A stretch of 64,000 nucleotides of DNA from Daphnia pulex (taxonomy: Eukaryota > Arthropoda > Branchiopoda > Diplostraca > Daphniidae), in contig NC_060028.1 in assembly GCF_021134715.1 (NCBI RefSeq), positions 2,502,501-2,566,500 on the forward strand, written 5' to 3'. Under the pieces are notes generated by a model. The model saw nothing but the letters and a program-made list of their open reading frames with translations, did no database searches and was not told the origin of the DNA. The position numbers and the translations under genes were made by a program. How positions within the stretch are numbered: the first letter of the stretch is position 1; each line of letters starts with the position of its first letter. This document shows positions 34,010 through 42,983 of the stretch, one piece after another.

Positions 34010-36030
34010 TTGATGGTTGATGGACATTTTTACAGACTTGATCGACGCCATCGCACGTTGTCTAGCACTTTCTATGCCAGGATGGCCAGCACAACACGAG
34101 GGGCAACCTGGAGCTGTACCATCAGAGTTACTTGCGGGTCAGCGTCCTCTTCGCCTTTATCACCAATTTCCTAGAGTTCTACATCGAGCTGGACGGCAAC
34201 AACCAGGACGTCGAGTGCCTGCGGCTCCTGAACAAGATCATCGCCGACTTTGACGAGCTGCAGGGCGAGGAGCGATTTCGCTCGGTTGACAACATCAAAA
34301 CGGTCGGCTCGACTTAAATGGCTACCGTCGGTCTGATGCCGGACATGCGGATCGACCAGGTAGAGACGGACGCCAACGTGACGGCCTCCTTCTAGCTGGC
34401 CAGAGTGGCCACCCTGGTAGGATTCGTTTTCGTCAAGAAGGAGAAGCTGCTCTGCATCAACGAGAACTCGTACAACAACTTCACCCTCAGTGTGGGCATG
34501 AACATCGGGCTGGTGGTGGCCGGCGTCATTGGCACCCGCAATCCGCAGTACTACATCTGGGGCAACGCCATCAACGTGACCAGTTGCATGGATTCCACCG
34601 CATTGCCCAACCACACTCAGGTCATTTAAATTTCCCGCCCTAAAATGAAATGGTAAAATCATTCCGGAATGAAATGCACAAAACAGGTGACGGAAGAAGT
34701 GTGTCAAGTGCTGAGGCACCAGCGGTACGAGCTCCAGTGCCGTGGGCGGGGCAAAGTCAAGGGCAAAGGCGAGTTGACGATGATGACCTACTTCCTGCGG
34801 ACAGCAAGCAGCCGGCCACTGTCCTGGTGGACGACATCGCCATGATGACGATGAAGCAGCCTAACCACCACAACAACTCGAATCTCATGGCTGCCATGTA
34901 TATGGCGGCGTCATTACGCCTCTGGCCGTGGTCCACCAGCAGATCCGCCATCAGAATCACCAGCAGCAAATGGTTGGCGGGCCGCTGGTCCAGCTCAGAC
35001 CGGTTGGCAGGAGCAACAGCGGCGAAAGCGGCAGCCGGGACAGGCGCAGTCCCATGCACGACGCCCTCCACCCGAAATTCCATCCGCTCTTGGAAGAGAT
35101 AATGGCCCCGCCTCTGATTCCGCCACCTCCACCCATTTTCACCTACCACGAAGTTCCTCGTTTCATCAAGAATCCTTACATGCAGCAGTTGTGACAACAA
35201 CAGCAGCAGCCGCCGGTCATCATTCCCAACAGCATCCAGCCCAATCCGCCGGTGCCTCGGCACAGCAGCACTCCGCCGTGCAGCAACGGCCGCGTCCACC
35301 ACCACCAGCAACAACAACAACAACAGCAGCAAGCGCCACCCTTGTTTCAGCAGCAACAGCAACTGCAGAATCTCAGTCCCATCCGGAGTTGTTCAGAAAC
35401 GGAAAGCGGATCATCTCTGGGCATAGGTCTCTCCATGCAGGGTCTCTCGTCAGGAAGTTGATGGCTGGTTCGATCCAACTGCAGAAATCGCCCAGCGCTC
35501 CGCCACTCAAGAGGCAGCACCACGGAAGCGGTTGTGATCAACATTCCGGAATTACGGGCCGTCCGGCTTTCGAATTTTCGGCGCCTCCGTCACCCCCTCC
35601 GCACGGCACTTCGTCTGCGGGCAGCAGCGGGCGAGCCATGGGCCTCAACCTGCGCCACCGGTCGGATGAGGGTCTGTCCGGAATCGGTTCGTCGATGTGG
35701 CTTATTTGACGCAAATGCATTCGTCGGCGGATGACGTCAGCTCGGCTAACCGGAGTGAGCGAAGTGAGAGCGAGACGGAGAACAGCTGGTCCGACGAAAG
35801 TTACACCAAGACGGAAGCGGAAGTCGACCTGGACAGTACCGGAACGTCGCCCAATTTCCGAATTCCGTCACTCCTGCTGCTCAGCCTGGACATAGAAAAG
35901 GCCTGGTCTCACATGAACGCCACGGACGCAATTCACGGACACCGGCCCGAAGTGGTGGCCCTATCAACGCCCTCTAAGCCGACGGCCGGCATGGCTTCCG
36001 CCGCATCGACGACGGAAGCAATTGAACTCT
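34010..36030 (+). pseudogene. Adenylyl cyclase 3' half (C2 domain and tail), rutabaga-like
   Basis: The joined frame contains [46 protein letters not shown], then GMNIGLVVAGVIG and QYYIWGNAINVTSCMDST. After an intron (donor at about 34620, acceptor before 34686) comes VTEEVCQVL and GKVKGKGEL. This is the second catalytic domain of a class III membrane adenylyl cyclase. A stop replaces the Tyr after KTVGST and another interrupts the next helix. The adenine-binding Asp of QYDIWG is Tyr and the transition-state Arg of NVASR is Cys; the Asn is kept. The tail (34815-36030) is Gln-, Pro- and Ser-rich with several frame changes, as in the long tail of fly rutabaga. Introns are retained, so it is a genomic copy. 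The membrane domains are absent. Confidence 0.8.
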
Positions 36031-36265
36031 GAGGTAAATAATTTTTTAAAACTTTTATTGATTCCAGATTCATGAAAAAAAAGTTATTTTGATGAATGGT
36101 GGATTAAATTTGCATTTGCTGAAATTGCGGACGGCCGGAAGCAGCTGCCGATCCATGAAGTCGGGGACCACTGTCGCCGATTCCGACATCAAGACCGAGC
36201 CTTGCTTGGCGGAATCCTGCGCCAGTTTCGAGTTCGTCAACGGTGTCGACGATGTAAGGCTGGAA
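36031..36265 (+). other. Linker between cyclase and Hcf fragments
   Basis: Contains an open stretch at 36089-36250 with [18 protein letters not shown] and [14 protein letters not shown], which looks like real coding sequence of unknown origin and may be one more cyclase tail exon. An AT-rich intron-like sequence precedes it. Confidence 0.35.
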
Positions 36266-36747
36266 AACTTCAACCTGGAACAGCGTACAAGTTCCGAGTA
36301 GCTGGTGTCAACTCGTGTGGACGAGGCTTGTGGAGTGAAGTTTCCGCTTTCAAAACATGTCTCCCTGGATTCCCTGGTGCTCCGTCAGCAATAAAGATTT
36401 CCAAATAACCCGAAGGTGCACACCTGTCTTGGGAGCCACCTCAGAGTACGGCTGGAGAGGTAACAGAATATTCAGTCTATTTGGCTGTCAAAGGAACTTC
36501 AGCTCAGGTTCGTCGCTATTGCTTTCATTTGTAACTTGATCCGTTATCTAATTTTTTTTTGAAATCCAGTCTGTGAGCGGGCCTTCTCAGTTGGCATTTG
36601 TTCGCGTCCATTGCGGCCCTTCCTCGCAGTGTACCGTACCGAATGCGTCGTTGTCGTCTGCCCACATTGACACGACGACTAAACCAGCCATTATTTTCCG
36701 CATTGCAGCCCGGAATGAAAAGGGTTACGGACCGGCCACACAAGTCA
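36266..36747 (+). pseudogene. Hcf fragment (fibronectin exons 6-7 with intron)
   Basis: Near-identical to Hcf bases about 20037-19556 but in opposite orientation in the window. It covers [20 protein letters not shown] to GYGPATQV, including the intron between them. A codon change in KISKSPEG converts the Ser to a stop (TCA to TAA), and there is no promoter or kelch part, so it is a dead genomic fragment. Homology starts in mid-exon and stops two bases before the exon 7 donor region. Confidence 0.9.
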
Positions 36748-37485
36748 AGTCAAGGAATGGGAGGATTGGGAGGGAGGAGGGCGTAAGAAAAAAATGGGGA
36801 CCCACGTTTCCTCTTTTCCCCCATTCGTCCCATTCTCCCTCTTCTCCCCGTTCTCGCGCTACCAAGAAACGGCGCCATGCTGCGTTGCCAGATCAGTCGG
36901 CTAAAGAAAACATTCCCGAAAGAGCCATATACAGCTTATAGACATGTAGATCTTATGATCATTAAGATAATTTACTGATAGAAAAAGATGCTACAATAGG
37001 TTTTGTAGTCTCTAGTAGGGTGTTATCAAGGGTGTAGCAATCTGATAATTAGAAATTTGATAGGTTAGAAATAAAAGTCCAGGCTATTAATTGTAAAATA
37101 AAATATACAGAGAAAATTAACCGAAAGTGACTTTTGCTGGGAATTATTGGCATTTAATCAATAAGGTTTTTTAACCATAAATTTGTCCTCATCCTCCATT
37201 CATGAGCAGACGACAAGATGTGTGCGCCACCCAGCGGTGGGAAAAAGGAGGGAAAATTAAAGAAGATTCAGTGTAACCAATATTTATAAATTTTTCAGTA
37301 TACATTTTTTTACAATTTGAGCTATTCAAAGATCAAATTCACTAAATATCTGGAATCTTAGACGGTTTTGAGGTACTTTAAAGTTAAAAAATGGGGTAAA
37401 TTTAGAAAGATTCTGGAGAAGTATTTGTATTTCTTACATTCGCACAGCGAAATTAAACGCAAAATGAAAAGATGTAATAAAAAAA
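36748..37485. other. Non-coding, nothing recognised
   Basis: Begins with a purine/pyrimidine-rich segment (36750-36860, G-rich on one side, C/T-rich on the other), then AT-rich DNA without coding signal. Confidence 0.5.
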
Positions 37486-37876
37486 TTAAAGGCCTGCGCC
37501 ATACCATCCTGCTTCCATCAGCGTCTTGTACATTTTAGCGGCAGCGACGTTTTTTGCCATCTTTACTGTATTGCCCTCACCTGGTAAAAAGATAAAGTAT
37601 TGTTATTCGTATGATAAAGGTGTGGCTGGGTTCAGGGAAATGGAAAGTAGGCAAACCCTACCTATAGCCAAGTCTACCACATGGTGGCACTGACAGGTCA
37701 TAATGAAGTTTTGCGAAGGGCCAGAACCCGAAGTTCCGACGCATAGAAAGTACGGCATCACGAGACCTTTTTTCTTCAGCCAACTATTGAGCATTCCGCA
37801 AAAATCTTCGATTGGGTCTGGTTCGCGTATTTCGTCATTCAGGACGTCTTCATGCAGTTGGCTGTGGTTTTCAATC
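37486..37876 (-). other. Double-stranded-RNA-binding domain exons of copy A
   Basis: The join of 37662-37876 and 37486-37580 is in phase (Gly codon split 1/2). It gives an alpha-beta-beta-beta-alpha pattern of about 75 residues. The KMAKNVAAAKM motif corresponds to region 3 of dsRBDs, where the Lys residues contact the dsRNA backbone. Copies B and C stop exactly before this domain. Confidence 0.65.
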
Positions 37877-38824
37877 CTGTAAAAAAAAATTATAATTACA
37901 GATACCAGAAAGCAAGAAAGGGAACTTTCCTCAGAACATGAGAACCTTCTGAAAGTATCAAAGCCTTCTCAACCTCTCTGGTTACCCCAGAAGAAGCATG
38001 ACAAACTACAGGTTTATTAAACTATTTACTACTATTTTTTACACCAACCATTTTGTCATGAAGACGTTGAATTCGCTGCTATTACGAGAAGGGCCTATTT
38101 CTCATCATCTAAGAAAATTGGAAAATAAATAAATAAAGTTTTAATGTTATCATGTTGACAAAATTAAGAATGTTACCTGAGCTGCAAGCAGCGAGTTGAT
38201 CAGCAAGACTGTCGATTGCTCCTTTGTTCACCATTTTGGCCCTACCCTTCTTTTGCTGGTCTCGCATCTTTCTTTTTTGATAATTGCTAGGACCACTTGG
38301 GCCAGCAACTGCTCCACTCTCTTTTTCGCTTCATTTTCTCCTTCTTCAGCTTTCTCTCCTTTTTCTTCCTTCGCAGCTACCTCTGTCTCCTCTTTGTCTG
38401 AATCCTCCACTGTAGACAAAATTTTTAAACATGTAAATGTAAATATGTAATATCTATAAATGTAAATACGATTAAATATAAAATGTTCATTCACCTTAAT
38501 CTCCTTCATCATCGGCATCCAGATTTTCATTCAAATATTAGTAATAATGTTCAGCAAAATCTTTAGATGAATCTTCTCCAGAAGATGTAGATGAATGATT
38601 GCCCTTTTGCCCCTTTTCTAAAAAAAAAAAAAAAACAAGATTAAAATTTTAAAAAATTTCACAAAATTTTAGACTGTAGCCTACCAGTCTCGCAAGCGAC
38701 GCATTTCTCGACCGTGGCGTCATTCAACAGTGTGCAACTGAAATTTAAAGGTAAGAGTTAAAATTAGTTTGTTAAACGAAGAAGAAATAAATTGTTACCA
38801 TAGACAGATCCACTTGTCTTCCAT
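37486..38824 (-). pseudogene. Zinc-finger/acidic/dsRBD family copy A, most complete
   Basis: The only copy with both ends. Exon 1 (38799-38824, MEDKWIC) and exon 2 (38685-38737) form a RanBP2-type C4 finger (WICLCC, CTLLN, KCVACET). Exon 3 is 38495-38617 and exon 4 (38177-38409) holds the acidic linker. An exon from 38108 down follows. The last two exons (37662-37876 and 37486-37580) make a full dsRBD: helix DPIEDFCGMLNSWLKKKG, strands PYFLCVGTSGSGPSQNFIMT, then GEGNTVKMAKNVAAAKMY and a stop after MEAGWYGAGL. Damage: TAA in exon 3 after AEHYY and again at its end, a one-base frame change in exon 4, and TAG in the next exon. Exon 3 is 123 bp with equal phase at both ends, so skipping it would keep the frame. 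Probably a pseudogene, though the finger and dsRBD exons are clean. Confidence 0.65.
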
Positions 38825-38965
38825 TTCGATGATTTGTTCCGGTGATTCACGGTTAAATCTAAATGTGTGGGATTTTTTAAAAACGGAAGTTGCGCGGAAT
38901 AATTGATGGAAAGCATGCCATGTTGCCCGATTTATTTATTTTATCACCTGTCAGAACCAGAGTCA

Positions 38966-39329
38966 AGGGGGCGGGAAGGTGAATTGGATAAGGCGTCGCT
39001 TGGTGATCGGGGCACCTTGAGACCTGAGTTCGGCTCCCCTGGTGAGCATAGTTGCTCCCATACCCGGGCACTACCACTACACATACAATTCAGACCTCTT
39101 CTACCACAGGTTAAATCGTACACAATGATGGTACTTCCATCCCCCTTCTTGGGGCTTCTTCCACACACACAACTGCTCACCTTATTCACACCGCTTTCAC
39201 ATAGCAAAAATCACACAGAAAACAGCAGGGGCGAAAGGGCTAATCTAAGCCCATCACCTGGTGACAAATCTGGCCGCCAGATTCTCACCAGTGCCTCATA
39301 ACCAACAAAAAAAAAAAAAAAAAAAAAAA
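38966..39329 (+). mobile_element. tRNA-derived SINE with poly(A) tail
   Basis: A 364 bp insert in the upstream region of copy A. It begins with a tRNA-like head: an A-box-like stretch in GGTGAATTGGATAAGG and a B-box-like GAGTTCGGCTC at 39026-39036. A body without coding capacity follows, then a run of about 24 A. It is flanked by CAGAGTCA at 38958-38965 and 39330-39337. The uninterrupted sequence in copies B and C has this octamer once, so it is a clean insertion with an 8 bp duplication. The parent tRNA was not identified. Confidence 0.8.
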
Positions 39330-39337
39330 CAGAGTCA

Positions 39338-39617
39338 GAGAGCGCCGGCAGAAGAGCTGAACGGCCGAAACTGCTGTTACTGTATGTATATACTCACAAT
39401 CACAAGTAGGTAATAGTTTTTTTTTTTTAATTCTCTGGACAGATTTGTGTTCCACCATCACACCATGTTTTACATTATAATACTAATAAAAATGTTCTAA
39501 GGACATCTATTAACTATGCCTGAAGACTTTGGGGTCAGACATAAAATCTAGACAATTATTTTGGTGGAACCAAAACTATTTCCATACCTGCTGGCGCCCT
39601 GCAGAAAACGATGACAC
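39338..39617. other. Upstream region of copy A up to the right duplication arm
   Basis: 39338-39510 matches the upstream regions of copies B (11695-11870) and C (17340-17510). 39510-39617 is unique and runs into the right arm of the segmental duplication. Confidence 0.55.
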
Positions 39618-42550
39618 TTCACAGGTGGCCTTTCAAATCCGATCAATAACCGTTTCGCAATTATACAACGTCCTTAATTTCCATAAAATACGACTAGCTA
39701 AATTGTTTTACTTTGTACAGAATCTTTTCCCTATAGAGCCTTTTGCAACAAATTTTCGCGCAATAGCGTCTTCATGACATTTACCTTGTATTTGTGAATA
39801 AAATTAGCCTTCCCTGCTAGCATGTTGTTTCTAAAATAATATTGTGTCGAATTGTAATTAAGGGCTTTCCTGCAATAAACAATGTGTTAACGGCTATTAT
39901 TACAGAAAAGGCTTTAGCTCTTAAAAAAAAGCTTCGACGAACAACGTTACAAAATAGGCTACAAAGTACAAATCACATGTTTGGGCAAAAGGAAAAAAAC
40001 GAAGTGGGTGACCGAAATGCGTGCCATTGCGCCCATGGGAGGGATTTTTCAATATTTTATCTTAATAAATAGGAATGGCCGAAATACACCAGATTGTAGT
40101 TGGCTTTATTAGTTCATATCGGTTAATGCAAAAAGATTTAAAAATATTCATGAAAACTTATCACCATTACATTTTTTAAAGATCTTTATTTAGATTAATT
40201 GCGCTTCAATTTGTTCTACATGAAATAGTATCTAAATGATTTGATATTCGTCTACTGTCATAAGTTTTCGGTTTTGCCGCTGTGTTGATACGATATCATC
40301 TTCGTTAATTCGATATTTTGTAGGTGGAATCAGAGCACCTGCAACACATCGTCCTTCAACATTAAGAAAGTTGAACGTTGCACAAGCTCTTTCAGTTGTT
40401 GAAATTTCCAGATTGATCTTCTTGTCTTTCATGTATTTAATAATGTTATGACGTAACTTTTTGATCGGGATCACCAATACCAATGACGAGTATGTCTAGA
40501 TAAAAAGATGAGGATATCACCATATTAGTTAAGTACTTGGTGATTAAATGAAAAACACATAATTTTTACCAATTTTTGGCTCCAGAGTGTAAAACAGTGA
40601 TAATGAATCCTCATTTATGTCTTCAGCACTTTGAACATTCCAGCTCAATATTGATTTAGGAAAAATTGCTATTGGCCTATCCAACAGTAAATCACATGTA
40701 AATAAATGAATGTGAAAACATCATTTCTATGCTTCATAAGATATCTCTTTCCTTAAAGGAAAATAAATAAATATTCTAAGATAACACTACTCTTATTTTG
40801 ACAATATTTAAAAAATACAGGCAGAAATTCAAAAAAAAAATCTGAAGTAAAAATATAACTAGACAACAAAAGTGTCAGAATAAATTTGTTAGATGCAAAA
40901 ATATACCCAAAAGCCATCATTCCATTATTCAGTCTGAAGCCAACCTGTTCGTAGGAATATTTAAGAATATATGTTTCAAAGAAGAGTAAGAATTAAGACT
41001 TGTAATGAACCTTTTTTTTTAACTTTGTCACATGCTTACCCGACTGTAAGAATTAATCAAAAGACCCCCACTTGTTTCTTCATTCAAGATTAAGGTCGAA
41101 GTCGAATACGACTTAGAAGAGAAAGCAGACTAAACGATTTGTGTTTACATTTTTTCCGGTTGTTGTCGCTCTCACTCGAATTCCAAAATTGAAAAAATAT
41201 TTTGCAAGTTGCAACTCCTTCAGAAATTGAGCGCCTTTTATTTTTGCTAAGACTTGGAAATAGTTTATTTCTTAACGTGGATTTAAAAAAATGAAATTTT
41301 TATATTTTTTATTTTAAAATATTTGACACGCGGGCGGTAAACAAAGGACGTCTGCAGTGCAGTTCATACGAAAGAGAATTTGTTTCTGTAGAGTGTAGAG
41401 TTGTATACGTCACCTTTTTCTTTTGTCGAGATGAAGCAATAAACTTCAACAATTTTGCTACAATTTTCTGCACCTTTGCTCTAAAGATAGAATTAACTTG
41501 AAAACTACTTTTTGTGTTTCTGAACAGTCAAATAGATAGGAAAAAGAAACAGCAATGGAGCAGAAAAGTACAGTATTCTAAATTTGAATAATCTTTGTTG
41601 ATTCACTGATTATTTCTACATTGTTTAGATTCAGAAAAGATGAAGTACATCAGCCTTGTTACCCTGACTGTCCAAAATGCAGCTCTTGGGTTGAGTATGC
41701 GGTACGCCAGAACCCGTGTAGGAGATATGTTCCTCTCATCAACAGGTTGATTATCTTGAGACATGCAATTATGAGAGATTCAGCAATGTAGCAAATAACT
41801 AATACTATTTATTTACTTAATATAGCTGTCCTGATGTCAGAGCTTGTAAAGTTGATATCCTGCCTTTGGCTAGTTTACCATGAGGAAGGAAACTCAATTA
41901 CGAAGCTCAAAGAAGCAGTGCACACCCAAATCATCAAGCAGCCTCTTGATACATTGAAAGTGTGTGTGCCATCAATGGTGTATGTTGTTCAAAACAACTT
42001 GTTGTATGTTGCTGCTTCTCATCTTGATGCTGCTACTTATCAGGTATCTTAAAAAAAAAAATTGAATTAAGTTAATTTCATTGAAAACATGTATCATTTT
42101 CCTAGGTGACTTATCAGCTCAAAATTCTTACAACTGCCCTCTTTACGGTTGCTATATTGAAGAGGCAGTTGATAGCTACTCAGTGGACAGCGTTGGTTGT
42201 ATTGCTTGTCGGTGTCGCCATGGTATTTTTCAGATATTTTGAATCAACTTTAAATAATACGACTGACGATACATCAATAAATTGCGTAGGTTCAACTGGC
42301 TCAGACTGAGCCGGAGAAAACGGACAAAACAGCCTCCTCTGGTCCTGAACAGCATCGTTGGGTTGGCTTTGGTGCTGCATTAGCTGCTTGTGTTCTGTCT
42401 GGATTTGCGGGAATTTATTTCGAAAAAATCCTCAAGGTGAGTAAAACGAATAAATTTCAGAAAATCAATAAATTTTCTTCAACGACACCGCGCTTTCTTT
42501 GATATCCAGGGATCTAACGTCTCGGTGTGGATGCGAAATATCCAGCTGAG
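39618..42550. repeat. Segmental duplication, right arm
   Basis: 2933 bp equivalent of 30838-33984. It lacks bases corresponding to 32311-32509 (199 bp). AGAT stands at both edges of the missing piece in the left arm, a microhomology deletion. At the right end the homology stops where copy 1 joins the adenylyl cyclase fragment. Confidence 0.9.
40232..41090 (-). pseudogene. NDUFAF3 copy 2, broken
   Basis: Exons 2-4 are present and nearly identical to copy 1, but the 199 bp deletion removed the start codon and nearly all of exon 1. A one-base insertion near 40452 shifts the frame in the last exon (open frame now begins MVLVIPIKKLR). The protein cannot be made from this copy. The deletion also removed part of the region upstream of Ugalt. 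Confidence 0.88.
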
Positions 42551-42983
42551 CTTTTTATCTCTTCCTTTCGGATTGTTCACTTGCTTAATTTACGACTGGA
42601 GCACAATCAACTCGCAGGGATTCTTTTTCGGATATGACTCCTTCATCTGGTATTTGGTTGTTCTTCAAGCGACTGGAGGGCTACTAGTCGCCATGGTCGT
42701 CAAGTACGCCGGTATGAATCGATTCCAGTCCTTTTAAAACCTACAGTATTTGATCCTTTGCGTCACCTAATTCATTATTCGTTGTTTCCTTTTTCTAGAT
42801 AACATCTTGAAAGGATTTGCCACTTCGTTGGCCATCATCTTGTCTTGTGTTGTGTCCATCTATTTATTCAACTTCAACTTGACGCTGCAATTTTCCGTCG
42901 GAACTCTGTTAGTAATGGGTTCGGTATTCCTCTACAGCTACACGCCGCCCAAGAACTTGCAACATCAAAATGTTAAAATTTGA
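41555..42983 (+). CDS. Golgi UDP-galactose transporter (SLC35A family), 7 exons
   Basis: Nucleotide-sugar antiporter that carries UDP-galactose (in some species also UDP-GalNAc) into the Golgi lumen in exchange for UMP. Exons: 41555-41567, 41629-41745, 41826-42043, 42106-42222, 42290-42436, 42510-42711, 42799-42983; total 999 nt, 332 residues, the normal family length. Landmarks are [84 protein letters not shown] and [20 protein letters not shown]. About ten membrane segments are expected. It reads closest to insect Ugalt, including [11 protein letters not shown], rather than SLC35A1. The first coding exon is only 13 bp (Met-Glu-Gln-Lys), and a start at the Met of MKYIS in exon 2 is an alternative. 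This is the intact member of the duplicated pair. Confidence 0.92.

Noticed and set aside
34171..34719. 182-codon minus-strand frame over the cyclase fragment
   Set aside because: Antisense of the C2 domain; no domain of its own.
40232..40483. NDUFAF3 copy 2 as a short functional gene
   Set aside because: Start region deleted and frame shifted. The remaining open frame is only the C-terminal third.
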